Origin: an uncultured Dokdonia sp.
GTDB lineage: Bacteria > Bacteroidota > Bacteroidia > Flavobacteriales > Flavobacteriaceae
DNA: 64,000 nucleotides
Assembly: GCA_947503305.1 (NCBI GenBank)
Contig: CANNDF010000002.1
Coordinates: 372,001 to 436,000 of the forward strand
Direction: 5' to 3'
The notes under the pieces were generated by a model. That model worked only from the letters and a program-made list of their open reading frames with translations, made no database searches and was not told the DNA's origin. Of the stretch, positions 16,882 to 25,429 are shown piece by piece. Numbering within the stretch: the first letter of the stretch is position 1; every line of letters begins with the position of its first letter. The position numbers and the translations under genes are program-made.

Positions 16882-18009
16882 TCAATCTTGTTGAACAATT
16901 AGTTTTTGAACTTTCTTAGTATCATTATTTGTTACTATTTCCATAAAATAAACACCGTTTGAATGCCCCTTTGCATCCCAAATTGTTGTAGTACTAATCT
17001 CTTTTATAGATGTTATATGTTGTCCTAAAAGATTATAAATCTCAATATTTTTAATTTGTGATATATTCTCAGTATTATGTACTGTAAATACACTGCCCAG
17101 TGTCGGAGTTATCTCTATATTCTCAATTGCTACATTTTCTACTGAGAGGGGTTCAAAAACCCGTCTTACAATAGCATTTGGAGTTAATAAATTTCCTGCC
17201 CCACTTTCTATAAAAGTACCTATAAAAGTGCCATCACTACTGTATTGATTTACAGCACTATTATTGCCATCACCAATTAGGATATCTCCGTTGGGTAGAA
17301 AATCAAAACCTTCTGCAAAGTTTATTCCTGTGATAAAATCTCCTAAATAATTTCCTTCGCTATCAAACCTTTTTACTGCCCCCCCGTTATAGTCTATTAC
17401 AATTAAATCACCGTTATCTTCAAACCAGATATTGGTTGGGCCTAATAAGTTAGAATCTATGAAGGTTTCTATAAAATTGCCATCACTATCAAATTTTTCT
17501 ACAGAGTCTCCGGTAAATGAAGCAACATATAAATTTCCTTCACTGTCCCAATCAATACCTATACTTTGTGGTACACCTACATCTGTAAATTCATCTACAA
17601 AAGTACCATCTAGCTCGTATCTGAATACAGTGCCATTACCTTGCCATTGTAATACATATAATAGATTGTCATCGCCTATTTTCATACGAGTAGGGCCTCC
17701 GATTCCTGAAGCAAAGTTTTCTATAAAGTCCCCAGTTGTAGAGTTATGAGTGGTTATTAAACCACTATTAAGACTGGAGATTAATACAATGCCATCGTTT
17801 TCTAAAAAAATAATGTCTTGAGGCCATTCAATGTTATCATCTATAAATACTTCAGGATTGTCACCATTTTCATCAAACTTTAGTATTTGCCATGGTGGAT
17901 TATTAAAATTTCCAGCATCGCTTACATAAATAGCAACCTCTTCTTGCGCTATAAGGATATTGGTAAATAGACTAATAAATAGTACGTATAGTAGTTGTTT
18001 AGTTTTCAT
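16882..18009 (-). CDS. Secreted NHL/beta-propeller protein with T9SS sorting domain
   Basis: A 375-residue protein with a signal peptide (MKTKQLLYVLFISLFTNILIAQ). About six to seven repeats of the NHL/six-bladed type (IGIDWDSEGNLYVASFTGDSVEKFDSDG) occupy residues 25-290. The last ~75 residues form a type IX secretion type A sorting domain (IKNIEIYNLLGQHI ... GVYFMEIVTNNDTKKVQKLIVQ), cleaved on export in known systems. The protein is therefore secreted or surface-displayed. Such propellers bind ligands or carbohydrate, but nothing identifies the partner here. Confidence 0.85.
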   Translation of the reverse strand: MKTKQLLYVLFISLFTNILIAQEEVAIYVSDAGNFNNPPWQILKFDENGDNPEVFIDDNIEWPQDIIFLENDGIVLISSLNSGLITTHNSTTGDFIENFASGIGGPTRMKIGDDNLLYVLQWQGNGTVFRYELDGTFVDEFTDVGVPQSIGIDWDSEGNLYVASFTGDSVEKFDSDGNFIETFIDSNLLGPTNIWFEDNGDLIVIDYNGGAVKRFDSEGNYLGDFITGINFAEGFDFLPNGDILIGDGNNSAVNQYSSDGTFIGTFIESGAGNLLTPNAIVRRVFEPLSVENVAIENIEITPTLGSVFTVHNTENISQIKNIEIYNLLGQHITSIKEISTTTIWDAKGHSNGVYFMEIVTNNDTKKVQKLIVQQD

Positions 18010-18091
18010 TTGATTGTATGTTTTTATGTTATGAAAACTAAAGTAAATCTTATAAGATCATAAGTTGTCCAGAATTATAAACCTTACCTAA

Positions 18092-19216
18092 TTACGACAA
18101 AGTTTTACCTTTATGAGATTCTTGATATTGAAGAGGAGTACACCCATACTTATCTTTAAATGTATTATAAAATGTTGTACGACTATTGAATCCCAGATCA
18201 TAATACATAGACGAAATACTTGTGTATGTACTTTTCTTAAGAAGTTTAGAAGCTTCTTTTATACGATATGCGTTTATAAACTGATTAAAGTTTGTATTTG
18301 CTTTTTCATTAATAAGCTGTGATACAATATGTATTGGGAGTCCTATGGCTGTAGCAATATCTATAAGTCGTAAATCACTATTTAAATGTGGTTTTGAATC
18401 TTCCATATATGTTATGAGTTTGGAATAAAACTCATTTTTTGTATCAGGACTCAATTCTGATTTGTCTTTTTTTGAGGGCTGAAATAGATTTGTAAATAGC
18501 TCTCCATTAAAAATTTTAGGTTCTGTATATGCCATATAGCCTACCCCATAAATACCTATAGCCATTGTAAAGCTTATTGCGTAATCCCATAATGGATTGA
18601 AGAAAGAAAATTTTACTAAAACATAATAGCTTATATAGGCCACTACAAAAGTGCTAAATAGTAATATCAAAAATCGAACCCATCGATCTCGTAATTGTGT
18701 TGCTTGACTTTTTTTTGGAGGATTATATATTTTTATAAAATCAAGTGTAATTATAATATAACAAATAAGAACAGCGATACCTACCCATGGAGAACGTATA
18801 GGCCAGTATATTTTAAATAGTATTTCGTCTCTTACAGTGTCGTACGCCGAGTAACCTTTGGTTTTTATGTAATAAATAACAGAGAGGATGGCTATGAATA
18901 ACGGTAATATAAAATGAATCAGATTTGATTTATATTCTTTAGTATAGAACTTAAGAATGTAGATATAAAATAATGGGCCAAATAGAAAGTACCATACATC
19001 ATCAAAAAAATATGCATATGGATATATGGTCCTGTATCTTGTCCAAATTAAGACATACTGAATAAGAATTAATGAAAATCCTAAAGTTATAAGTGCGATA
19101 GGCCAGTTATTTTTACGTCCATTTTTATCTGTAAATAAGAGTACCGATAAAAAAGTCCCTATAGCACTAACGACTAAAAATAAAGTAGTCCATGTATCAA
19201 AAGAGGGGGCTTGCAT
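18092..19216 (-). CDS. Membrane-anchored AraC-family transcriptional regulator
   Basis: A 374-residue protein with six to seven transmembrane helices in residues 8-245 and a C-terminal AraC helix-turn-helix domain (about 270-368: LRLIDIATAIGLPIHIVSQLINEKANTNFNQFINAYRIKEASKLL then YDLGFNSRTTFYNTFKDKYGCTPLQYQ). It has the same architecture as the regulator at 3032-4144. It is transcribed away from rpe and lies 82 bp upstream of the secreted beta-propeller gene on the same strand, which it might regulate. The signal is unknown. Confidence 0.85.
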   Translation of the reverse strand: MQAPSFDTWTTLFLVVSAIGTFLSVLLFTDKNGRKNNWPIALITLGFSLILIQYVLIWTRYRTIYPYAYFFDDVWYFLFGPLFYIYILKFYTKEYKSNLIHFILPLFIAILSVIYYIKTKGYSAYDTVRDEILFKIYWPIRSPWVGIAVLICYIIITLDFIKIYNPPKKSQATQLRDRWVRFLILLFSTFVVAYISYYVLVKFSFFNPLWDYAISFTMAIGIYGVGYMAYTEPKIFNGELFTNLFQPSKKDKSELSPDTKNEFYSKLITYMEDSKPHLNSDLRLIDIATAIGLPIHIVSQLINEKANTNFNQFINAYRIKEASKLLKKSTYTSISSMYYDLGFNSRTTFYNTFKDKYGCTPLQYQESHKGKTLS

Positions 19217-19251
19217 ATACTATCATATTCTGATAGTAATATACTTATAAA

Positions 19252-19911
19252 TTAATTGATTAACGTTTTTAAATCTTTTATTGTAGTTATAGGGTCTGAA
19301 GATTTGAAAACATAACTTCCTGCTACCAATACATCTGCTCCAGCCTCTACGAGTTGTTTGGCATTTTTATTAGTGACTCCTCCGTCTATCTCTATAAGTG
19401 TAGAAGCCCCTTTTTTAGTAATTAATTCTTTTAGAGCAATTACTTTATTATATGTATTTTCAATAAAACTTTGACCTCCAAATCCTGGATTTACGCTCAT
19501 AATACATACCATATCTATATCTTGAATTACGTCTTCAAGTAGTTGTATACTCGTGTGTGGATTAAGAGCTACACCTGCTTTCATACCTGTAGATTTAATA
19601 GCTTGTAATGTGCGATGTAAATGAGTGCATGCTTCATAATGTACAGTAAGAATATCACTTCCTAAATCTGCAAATGTTTGTATATACCTATCTGGATCTA
19701 CAATCATGAGATGTACATCTATTGTCTTTTTTGCATGCTTGGCAATATCTCGTAGTACAGGCATTCCAAAGGAAATGTTAGGAACAAAAACACCATCCAT
19801 GATATCTATATGAAACCAGTCTGCATCACTGGTATTAATCATTTCAACATCTCTTTGTAAGTTAGCAAAATCTGCAGCAAGAACAGAAGGGGCAATTAAT
19901 TTATTAGTCAT
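19252..19911 (-). CDS. rpe: Ribulose-phosphate 3-epimerase
   Basis: Interconverts ribulose 5-phosphate and xylulose 5-phosphate in the pentose phosphate pathway. It is 219 residues from the ATG at 19909-19911, the normal family length; an ATG eight codons upstream (19935) would add an atypical extension. Family motifs are present: IAPSVLAADF, WFHIDIMDGVFVPN with a catalytic Asp, DVHLMI, MSVNPGFGGQSF and IDGGV. A minus-strand TAGTTTTG element at 19933-19940 fits a promoter -7 box 22 bp upstream of the start. The gene stands alone between an AraC regulator and a BLUF gene. Confidence 0.95.
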   Translation of the reverse strand: MTNKLIAPSVLAADFANLQRDVEMINTSDADWFHIDIMDGVFVPNISFGMPVLRDIAKHAKKTIDVHLMIVDPDRYIQTFADLGSDILTVHYEACTHLHRTLQAIKSTGMKAGVALNPHTSIQLLEDVIQDIDMVCIMSVNPGFGGQSFIENTYNKVIALKELITKKGASTLIEIDGGVTNKNAKQLVEAGADVLVAGSYVFKSSDPITTIKDLKTLIN

Positions 19912-19964
19912 TATGATATCGTTTATGAGATACAAAACTAACTCTTTTTATTTATTGATATCTT

Positions 19965-20369
19965 CTAACTTAAAAAGGAATTTACTGTATTTGATAAGAC
20001 TTCTATTTCTTTTGAATTTAAGTGCTTTAGTAAATTAATATATGCTCTTAATTTTGGAGTATTGTTTTTTTGGAGTACAGAAGTAAATCCAGCTTCGTAT
20101 CCTTGGAAATATTGATTTGATATTTTACTTTCAAAGAGAGTCATGACATTTTTATGTCTTACATCTTGCATTATTTTAGAGTAGTATAACTCTTTTATTT
20201 GGGATTCTTCTCCTTCAAAGTATTGTAGAAAGTTACCATCATTATGTAATAAAATCCCACTGATGCCAGATTGGTTATTTTTATTGGCGGTATAATTAAA
20301 GAGCTCTTCAAGATCATTCTTGGATAATGATTGATCAGAGGTACTTACATAACAAATGGCATAATACAT
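19965..20369 (-). CDS. BLUF-domain blue-light photoreceptor
   Basis: A 134-residue protein from the ATG at 20367-20369; an upstream ATG at 20435 would start inside the rpoD terminator. It is a stand-alone BLUF domain. The FAD-interacting residues expected in this family are visible: the Tyr of YAICYVSTS, the Asn of ANKNNQSGISGILL, and the Gln of GNFLQYFEGE. A C-terminal helical tail of about 40 residues follows. No effector domain is fused, so it must signal through a partner protein. It lies just downstream of rpoD, separated by a strong terminator, so it has its own promoter. Confidence 0.85.
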   Translation of the reverse strand: MYYAICYVSTSDQSLSKNDLEELFNYTANKNNQSGISGILLHNDGNFLQYFEGEESQIKELYYSKIMQDVRHKNVMTLFESKISNQYFQGYEAGFTSVLQKNNTPKLRAYINLLKHLNSKEIEVLSNTVNSFLS

Positions 20370-20407
20370 ATACTGGGGGTTCGTTTTATAAGTTAAGGTA
20401 CAAAAAA

Positions 20408-20432
20408 AATCCCCGGTAATCAGCCGGGGATT
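20408..20432 (-). terminator. Terminator of rpoD
   Basis: On the minus strand, a GC-rich stem AATCCCCGG/CCGGGGATT with a 7-nt loop runs into a T-run (ATTTTTTTTG). It sits 58 bp beyond the rpoD stop. Confidence 0.9.
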
Positions 20433-20489
20433 CATTCATCAATCAAAAAACGAACAGTTATGATAAACTGTTGTTATTGTTACTTAGGA

Positions 20490-21353
20490 TTATCCTAAGT
20501 ATGTCTTTAATATTTTACTACGTGATGTATGTTTTAATCTACGTATTGCTTTTTCTTTAATTTGACGTACACGCTCACGTGTAAGGTCAAAAGTTTCTCC
20601 TATTTCTTCAAGAGTCATTGGATGTTGGTCACCTAGGCCAAAATACAATCTAATCACATCTGCCTCACGAGGTGTCAATGTTTCTAATGCTCTTTCTATT
20701 TCTGTACGTAATGACTCATGTAATAATTCACGGTCAGGGTTTGGCGACTCTCCAGAGCGTAATACATCATATAAGTTCGAATCTTCTCCTTCAACAAGAG
20801 GAGCATCCATACTTACGTGACGACCAGAGTTTTTCATAGACTCTTTTACGTCGTTAATGGTCATATCAAGCTCTTTTGCAATTTCCTCAGCACTAGGTGG
20901 ACGTTCATGTGCTTGTTCTAGAAATGCATATGTCTTGTTTATTTTATTAATCGATCCAATTTTATTAAGCGGCAGACGAACAATACGTGATTGTTCTGCA
21001 AGCGCTTGAAGGATAGATTGACGAATCCACCATACGGCGTAAGATATGAATTTAAATCCACGTGTCTCATCAAAACGTTGTGCAGCTTTAATTAATCCTA
21101 GGTTTCCCTCATTAATTAAATCTGGTAACGTTAATCCTTGGTTTTGATATTGCTTTGCTACAGATACTACAAAACGTAAGTTAGCTTTAGTAAGTTTTTC
21201 AAGTGCTCTTTGATCACCTGCTTTTATACGCTGTGCTAATTCTACCTCTTCATCTGCTGTGATAAGGTCTACTTTTCCAATTTCTTGTAGGTATTTGTCA
21301 AGGGAAGCAGTCTCACGATTTGTTACCTGCTTGGTAATTTTGAGTTGTCTCAT
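20490..21353 (-). CDS. rpoD: Primary sigma factor RpoD (Bacteroidota type)
   Basis: A 287-residue housekeeping sigma-70 factor. Region 1.2 ([20 protein letters not shown]), region 2 ([35 protein letters not shown]), region 3 and region 4 ([28 protein letters not shown]) are all present. Region 1.1 and the non-conserved insert of proteobacterial RpoD are absent, which is the known form in Bacteroidota and matches their unusual -33/-7 promoters. The gene is monocistronic with its own terminator. The start ATG at 21353 directly precedes [10 protein letters not shown], the conserved beginning. Confidence 0.95.
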   Translation of the reverse strand: MRQLKITKQVTNRETASLDKYLQEIGKVDLITADEEVELAQRIKAGDQRALEKLTKANLRFVVSVAKQYQNQGLTLPDLINEGNLGLIKAAQRFDETRGFKFISYAVWWIRQSILQALAEQSRIVRLPLNKIGSINKINKTYAFLEQAHERPPSAEEIAKELDMTINDVKESMKNSGRHVSMDAPLVEGEDSNLYDVLRSGESPNPDRELLHESLRTEIERALETLTPREADVIRLYFGLGDQHPMTLEEIGETFDLTRERVRQIKEKAIRRLKHTSRSKILKTYLG

Positions 21354-21465
21354 TTAAAAAATCAACTTTGGGTTTGAGTATATTCACTTGTTATACGTAT
21401 TAAAGTCGCATAATGTTACAATAACATTACGTTTTTTTTAAATAATGTGAATTAGGAGGGTATAT

Positions 21466-21479
21466 GCTTTCGCGAAAGC
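21466..21479. repeat. GCTTTCGCGAAAGC palindrome, copy 3 (intergenic)
   Basis: A perfect core within the longer perfect palindrome TATGCTTTCGCGAAAGCATA, between rpoD and the HTH regulator gene and only 8 bp from the latter's stop codon. Confidence 0.9.
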
Positions 21480-21486
21480 ATACTTA

Positions 21487-22485
21487 TTAAAATAAAATTA
21501 AATCTTGATTGATATTAATTCTTTCTATGACGATATCTATCTTTTGTTGCATTTTATTAAAAAACTGAGCCCTGTCTTTTTCTCCAGCATTTACTAGAAG
21601 TTTAGAGTTTTTCATTTGCTTTTTAAAGAAAAATTCAAGCTCATTGCAAGTAGGTTGATGCTGTACTTTTAAATATGTGAGGACTGTAAATGGTGTAAAA
21701 AAAACCTTCTTATATTGAGTTTTTACCATTATGGTATTACTCATTGTAAGTAAGTCACTTTTATATAGACGGTAGGTAGCATTATTTTTTGATTTGATAA
21801 TTGTTTGTTCTATAGTTTGTTGTTCTACGTGTGAGACTATATTTTTGAGATCTTCACATATGAATAGTGCATTCTTTTTATCAAGTAGGCCAGTTTCAAA
21901 ATAATAGAAAATTTGTTGTAGGGTTCCATGAATGGTATTATCATTCCAAAACTCGGTAATATCTATATAATTGTACGTCTCTCCAAGTGTAAAAGCGCTA
22001 TCTAAAAGTGATTTTGGGATTTTTTTTATAAAATCAGTAAATGTTGTTTTGGCCATTGTGCCATCTTCATTTAAAAATTTCAACCATACATACATTTTAT
22101 ATCGAGTTATATAAGAATCTGTAAGTGTATAGAATAAAGGGATGTCTTTAGCAGAATAAATAATAGAGGCACTCTTCATTTTTGTTAATGGAGCAAGATT
22201 TTCAAGAGATTTTTTGAAATAATTTTCTAGACCTGCAATATCAAGTATACGAGGGGATTTTTCAGTCAGCAATGTATTTTGCTCTCCTACTTCGTAAAGT
22301 TTATTAAGAGATATTTTGTAATGTTTTGCAAGAATGATAGCTTCTTCTAGAGAAAGTCCCGTTTTATTATTTACTCGTCTATATGCGGCGTCATAACTTA
22401 AATTTAAAATACCAGATATTTCTTCAATAAGGGATCGTTCTTTAGGAATATGTGATCGGATATAATCTATAAATTGAATTTGCAT
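21487..22485 (-). CDS. Helix-turn-helix regulator of unknown specificity
   Basis: A 332-residue cytoplasmic protein. The N-terminal ~65 residues (RSLIEEISGILNLSYDAAYRRVNNKTGLSLEEAIILAKHYKISLNKL) form a helix-turn-helix of the XRE/BetR style. The remaining 260 residues are mixed alpha/beta with no motif I recognise. It is divergent from a small outer-membrane protein gene at 22620, and the shared upstream region contains a TTTGTA-N5-TACAAA palindrome. It may control that neighbour or itself. Proteins of this shape are common in flavobacteria, but no function is established. Confidence 0.65.
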   Translation of the reverse strand: MQIQFIDYIRSHIPKERSLIEEISGILNLSYDAAYRRVNNKTGLSLEEAIILAKHYKISLNKLYEVGEQNTLLTEKSPRILDIAGLENYFKKSLENLAPLTKMKSASIIYSAKDIPLFYTLTDSYITRYKMYVWLKFLNEDGTMAKTTFTDFIKKIPKSLLDSAFTLGETYNYIDITEFWNDNTIHGTLQQIFYYFETGLLDKKNALFICEDLKNIVSHVEQQTIEQTIIKSKNNATYRLYKSDLLTMSNTIMVKTQYKKVFFTPFTVLTYLKVQHQPTCNELEFFFKKQMKNSKLLVNAGEKDRAQFFNKMQQKIDIVIERININQDLILF

Positions 22486-22518
22486 AAAAACAGTTTTGTA
22501 ATTGGATAACGTTTAAAA

Positions 22519-22535
22519 TTTGTAAAAAATACAAA
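22519..22535. promoter_or_regulatory. Palindromic candidate operator between divergent genes
   Basis: TTTGTA at 22519-22524 and TACAAA at 22530-22535 flank five A residues, 34 bp from the HTH regulator start and 85 bp from the divergent membrane protein. It is a plausible autoregulatory site; no direct support. Confidence 0.3.
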
Positions 22536-22619
22536 ATGTTGTATCGAATTTCCTTTCAAATTCAATATAATTTATGAATATCACAAGTACATTAGTTTTA
22601 AATCTTTAATACTTTGGAT

Positions 22620-23135
22620 ATGAAAACAGTACATTTATTTATTTTAATAGGCTTTGGTCTTTTATTTTCAAGTCACATAAATGGACAAAATGACCAATTA
22701 AAAAATGAAGTGAAGTTAAATATCCCTCTTTCATTAGCGGGATATGTAGAAGGAAGTTATGAGTACATTCTAAGTAATACTTCGGCTATAGGTATTTCCT
22801 TGGGTGTTGCTTATGATGAAGAGTTTTATTTTGAATATGCAGCAATTCCATATTATAGATTTTATTTTGGAAAAAAAGAAGCTGCAGGATTTTTTATAGA
22901 AGGGAATGGCGCCTTTTATGCGCAAGAAACTGATTTTTTTGATATCGGAATACTATCGGAAAGTGATGATACGGCTATTGGTATTGGATTGGGGATGGCT
23001 ATAGGGGTGAAGATATTTAATAAAAATGGATGGGTATTTGAAGCTTTTGGAGGTGCAGGTAGAAACTTTAGCAATGAAGATATAATCGATAGTGCGTATC
23101 CTAGATTAGGATTGAATTTAGGGAAACGGTTTTAA
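22620..23135 (+). CDS. Small outer-membrane beta-barrel protein
   Basis: A 171-residue protein with a signal peptide (MKTVHLFILIGFGLLFSSHINGQ). It then shows about eight alternating strands rich in aromatic and glycine residues (AGYVEGSYEYIL, AAIPYYRFYFGKKEAAGFFIEGNGAF, GWVFEAFGGAGR), ending in the outer-membrane-type terminal residues LGLNLGKRF. It looks like a DUF3575-like eight-stranded barrel. I start at ATG 22620; a TTG two codons upstream is possible. A TACTTTG element sits directly before the start codon. The role is unknown. Confidence 0.65.
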   Translation: MKTVHLFILIGFGLLFSSHINGQNDQLKNEVKLNIPLSLAGYVEGSYEYILSNTSAIGISLGVAYDEEFYFEYAAIPYYRFYFGKKEAAGFFIEGNGAFYAQETDFFDIGILSESDDTAIGIGLGMAIGVKIFNKNGWVFEAFGGAGRNFSNEDIIDSAYPRLGLNLGKRF

Positions 23136-23201
23136 ATACAGATTTTTGTTTTGATCATATAAATTTTAAATAATTACTTCTGTATACTTAAAAGTAATTA
23201 T

Positions 23202-24704
23202 TTAAAATTTATATGACATCCCAAATTGAAATCCTACATAATAAGGCCTGAAGTTACCTACATTGTCTGTATAGGGGTTAAGTTGGTATTTAAATATGGG
23301 CTCTGCATTAAGTCTCCAATGTTTTGTAAAATTATAATGCGCACCTAAGCTAAAGTTTAATGCAAGACTTAAGTCTTTAAGACTTGTTTCTCTACCAATA
23401 AGGATATTTGCACCATTATCTGCAGTAGCAAATACTTGATTATTTGTAAGAACAAATAGACTTATTCCTGGATTTAAGCTTAGTGAAACGCGTTTATTTA
23501 AAAACCTATATTGATAATCTACTGGAACTTCTATATAAGAAATATCCTGTTCGATACTTACTACTTGATTTTCATTAAAAAATGATAAAGCTTCTGGACT
23601 TGTTTCAATACCTCCTTGGCCTAGATTTTGAGGGTTAATACCAGAGAGTTGAAAAATATTAATATTATCATCATTTATAAATACTTGAAAGTCATCTGTT
23701 CGGTATTTTAGTGGGGCAATACCTATACCAAAACGTATACTAGATTTTTCTGATAATTTATAGTCTGCTCGTATTCCATACCCTATAGTGCTTATAGCAT
23801 CTCTTGGATTATCAATAAGGCGATTATCGATAGAAGATCCTTTTGTGAGAGAACCATAACTTATAAGACTTGTATATGGAGAAATAGCAAATTTATAAGT
23901 GACAGCTTCTTCTCTATCTTTAGCCTTTTCCTCTTCTGTTCTTGGCAGTTTAGGTAGTTTGTTTTTTTTAGTTTTCTCTTCAGATGTTGCTACTGCTTCT
24001 ATTGATTTTTTTTCTTCTATAGCTTTGATTTCATTTTTTCTTGCTTCTATAGAATCTAACCACTTTTTTAGAACTATTTGATTTTCTTCTTTTTGATATG
24101 CTATAGCATCATCAAGTTCTTTTTTTATTTTTTGTAGATAACTGTTTTTTGCTTCTTGCTCTTTACGTCTCTTTTCTTCCTGTGATCGGGAAATATGATT
24201 TTTAAGATTTGCTAGATTAGAAGATCGTTTTGTATATAATTTTGTTTCTTTTTCTTTTTGAAATCTAGTAGTTAAACTAGTTGAATTGTTCTCCTTTTGA
24301 GGTGTTATTATAGTTTGTGTTTGAGAAGCTCTGTTATTGATATCTTCAGTATTGCTGGTTATGGTATTTTCTTCAAAAGTGATAGTGTTTTTATTTGTAA
24401 TGCTATTATTAGAAGGCGCTGTGTTTTTAGGAGCTGTAGTTGGGTTAGAGTTTGCTTCTACAATTTCATGGTTATCTATCGATGAATTGATTTCTTGGGC
24501 ACTCCATGGTTGCCATGCCCATAGTGCTATAAAAATTCCTATTGTAGCTAATCCTCCAAAATAAAGCCATAGAGGAGCTATTCTTCGATCGCGTTTTTGA
24601 TCAAGTTCCGAAGCAATATTATCCCATAAGCCAGCATTTGGTGCTTGTTCAAAATTTTTGAACCGCTCATTAAATAATTTGCCTATATCTTTTTTATTAC
24701 CCAT
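23202..24704 (-). CDS. Envelope-spanning protein: anti-sigma-like N-terminus, TM helix, coiled linker, C-terminal OM beta-barrel
   Basis: A 500-residue protein encoded directly after, and overlapping by 8 bp, an ECF sigma gene. Residues 1-42 are cytoplasmic and match the start of the paralogue at 26541-27197 (DIGKLF, AGLWDNIASELDQKRDRR). One transmembrane helix follows (about 43-64), then a low-complexity Ser/Thr/Asn region, then a highly charged, probably coiled-coil stretch (about 170-265). Residues ~270-500 are a typical porin-like beta-barrel (SYGSLTKGSSIDNR, IGYGIRADYKLSEKSSIRFGIGIAPL, LNAEPIFKYQLNPYTD). The predicted topology links sigma binding in the cytoplasm to the outer membrane. 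The anti-sigma role is inferred from gene order and the shared N-terminus. Confidence 0.7.
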   Translation of the reverse strand: MGNKKDIGKLFNERFKNFEQAPNAGLWDNIASELDQKRDRRIAPLWLYFGGLATIGIFIALWAWQPWSAQEINSSIDNHEIVEANSNPTTAPKNTAPSNNSITNKNTITFEENTITSNTEDINNRASQTQTIITPQKENNSTSLTTRFQKEKETKLYTKRSSNLANLKNHISRSQEEKRRKEQEAKNSYLQKIKKELDDAIAYQKEENQIVLKKWLDSIEARKNEIKAIEEKKSIEAVATSEEKTKKNKLPKLPRTEEEKAKDREEAVTYKFAISPYTSLISYGSLTKGSSIDNRLIDNPRDAISTIGYGIRADYKLSEKSSIRFGIGIAPLKYRTDDFQVFINDDNINIFQLSGINPQNLGQGGIETSPEALSFFNENQVVSIEQDISYIEVPVDYQYRFLNKRVSLSLNPGISLFVLTNNQVFATADNGANILIGRETSLKDLSLALNFSLGAHYNFTKHWRLNAEPIFKYQLNPYTDNVGNFRPYYVGFQFGMSYKF

Positions 24705-25248
24705 TTGCTATAGAATTTTTTTGGGTGATTTTATAGGTTGTAATCTTTTGTTTGAGTATCATTTTTGCTCTATGTAAATTAGATTTTGAGGTTCCGATAC
24801 TGATACCTAAAATCTCGCTTATTTTTACATGAGTATAATTATCAAGTTCATATAGGTTAAATACTAATCGATATCTGCTTGGAAGTTCTTGTATAAATAC
24901 AAGCATTTCTTGCAAACTAATAGTCAGTTCATCAGTGTCAACCTCTGTTTCTTCTTTTAAGTGTTGATCAGTAATAGACTCTATATATGGTTCTTTTTTA
25001 TAGCGATCAATTGCTTTATTGATCGTTATACGTTTCATCCATCCTTCAAAAGATCCTTTATTATTATAGGATTTAATCTTTTGAAATATGTTAATGAATG
25101 AGTCTTGTAAATTATCTTCTGCTTCTTCTTGGTTTTTACAATATTTCAAACAAAGCGCAAACAGTCTGTCTTTATATTGTGTATAAAGGATACGTTGTGC
25201 ATTGCGATCTTGTTTTTTGCACTTCTCTATAAGTTGCGGTATGTTCAA
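24697..25248 (-). CDS. ECF RNA polymerase sigma factor (module A)
   Basis: A 183-residue ECF sigma factor. Region 2 covers about residues 22-85 (YKDRLFALCLKYCKNQEEAEDNLQDSFINIFQKI, GSFEGWMKRITINKAIDRYK), and region 4 about 115-170 (LPSRYRLVFNLYELDNYTHVKISEILGISIGTSKSNLHRAK). It is clearly paralogous to the sigma factor at 27201-27746. Its promoter region carries GCAACC-N15-GTCTAT (25344-25370), the same arrangement found before two neighbouring genes. This suggests that the product, or its paralogue, drives its own expression. It overlaps the downstream membrane protein by 8 bp. Confidence 0.9.
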   Translation of the reverse strand: MNIPQLIEKCKKQDRNAQRILYTQYKDRLFALCLKYCKNQEEAEDNLQDSFINIFQKIKSYNNKGSFEGWMKRITINKAIDRYKKEPYIESITDQHLKEETEVDTDELTISLQEMLVFIQELPSRYRLVFNLYELDNYTHVKISEILGISIGTSKSNLHRAKMILKQKITTYKITQKNSIANG

Positions 25249-25272
25249 CGCTACTTTGATTAGTTGGTCATT

Positions 25273-25312
25273 CTATTATAGTTAGTTAATATATAGTAAA
25301 ATACTATAATAG
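25273..25312. promoter_or_regulatory. 10-bp inverted repeat in the sigma A leader
   Basis: CTATTATAGT (25273-25282) and its complement ACTATAATAG (25303-25312) with a 20-nt spacer lie between the predicted ECF promoter and the sigma gene start, so the transcript could fold here. The function is unknown. Confidence 0.35.
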
Positions 25313-25343
25313 TATATGACTTTTTACCTCATATACCTATCTC

Positions 25344-25372
25344 ATAGACTTAAAAAATAAAAAGGGTTGCGT
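25344..25372 (-). promoter_or_regulatory. Candidate ECF-type promoter of sigma A operon
   Basis: On the minus strand, GCAACC (complement of 25365-25370), 15 bp, then GTCTAT (complement of 25344-25349), preceded by AC. ECF promoters usually have an AAC-containing -35 and a GTC-type -10 with about this spacing. Two more copies with identical spacing lie at 26479-26507 and 27786-27814. It predicts a 5' leader of about 90 nt. Confidence 0.65.
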
Positions 25373-25380
25373 TAAAGCAT

Positions 25381-25410
25381 AAAAAAAGATGCCAAAAGGC
25401 ATCTTTTTTT
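25381..25410 (-). terminator. Terminator of the module A lipoprotein gene
   Basis: Symmetric hairpin with arms AAAAAAAGATGCC and GGCATCTTTTTTT and an AAAA loop, 20 bp beyond the lipoprotein stop. Confidence 0.9.
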
Positions 25411-25429
25411 ATATATACTTATATAATTT

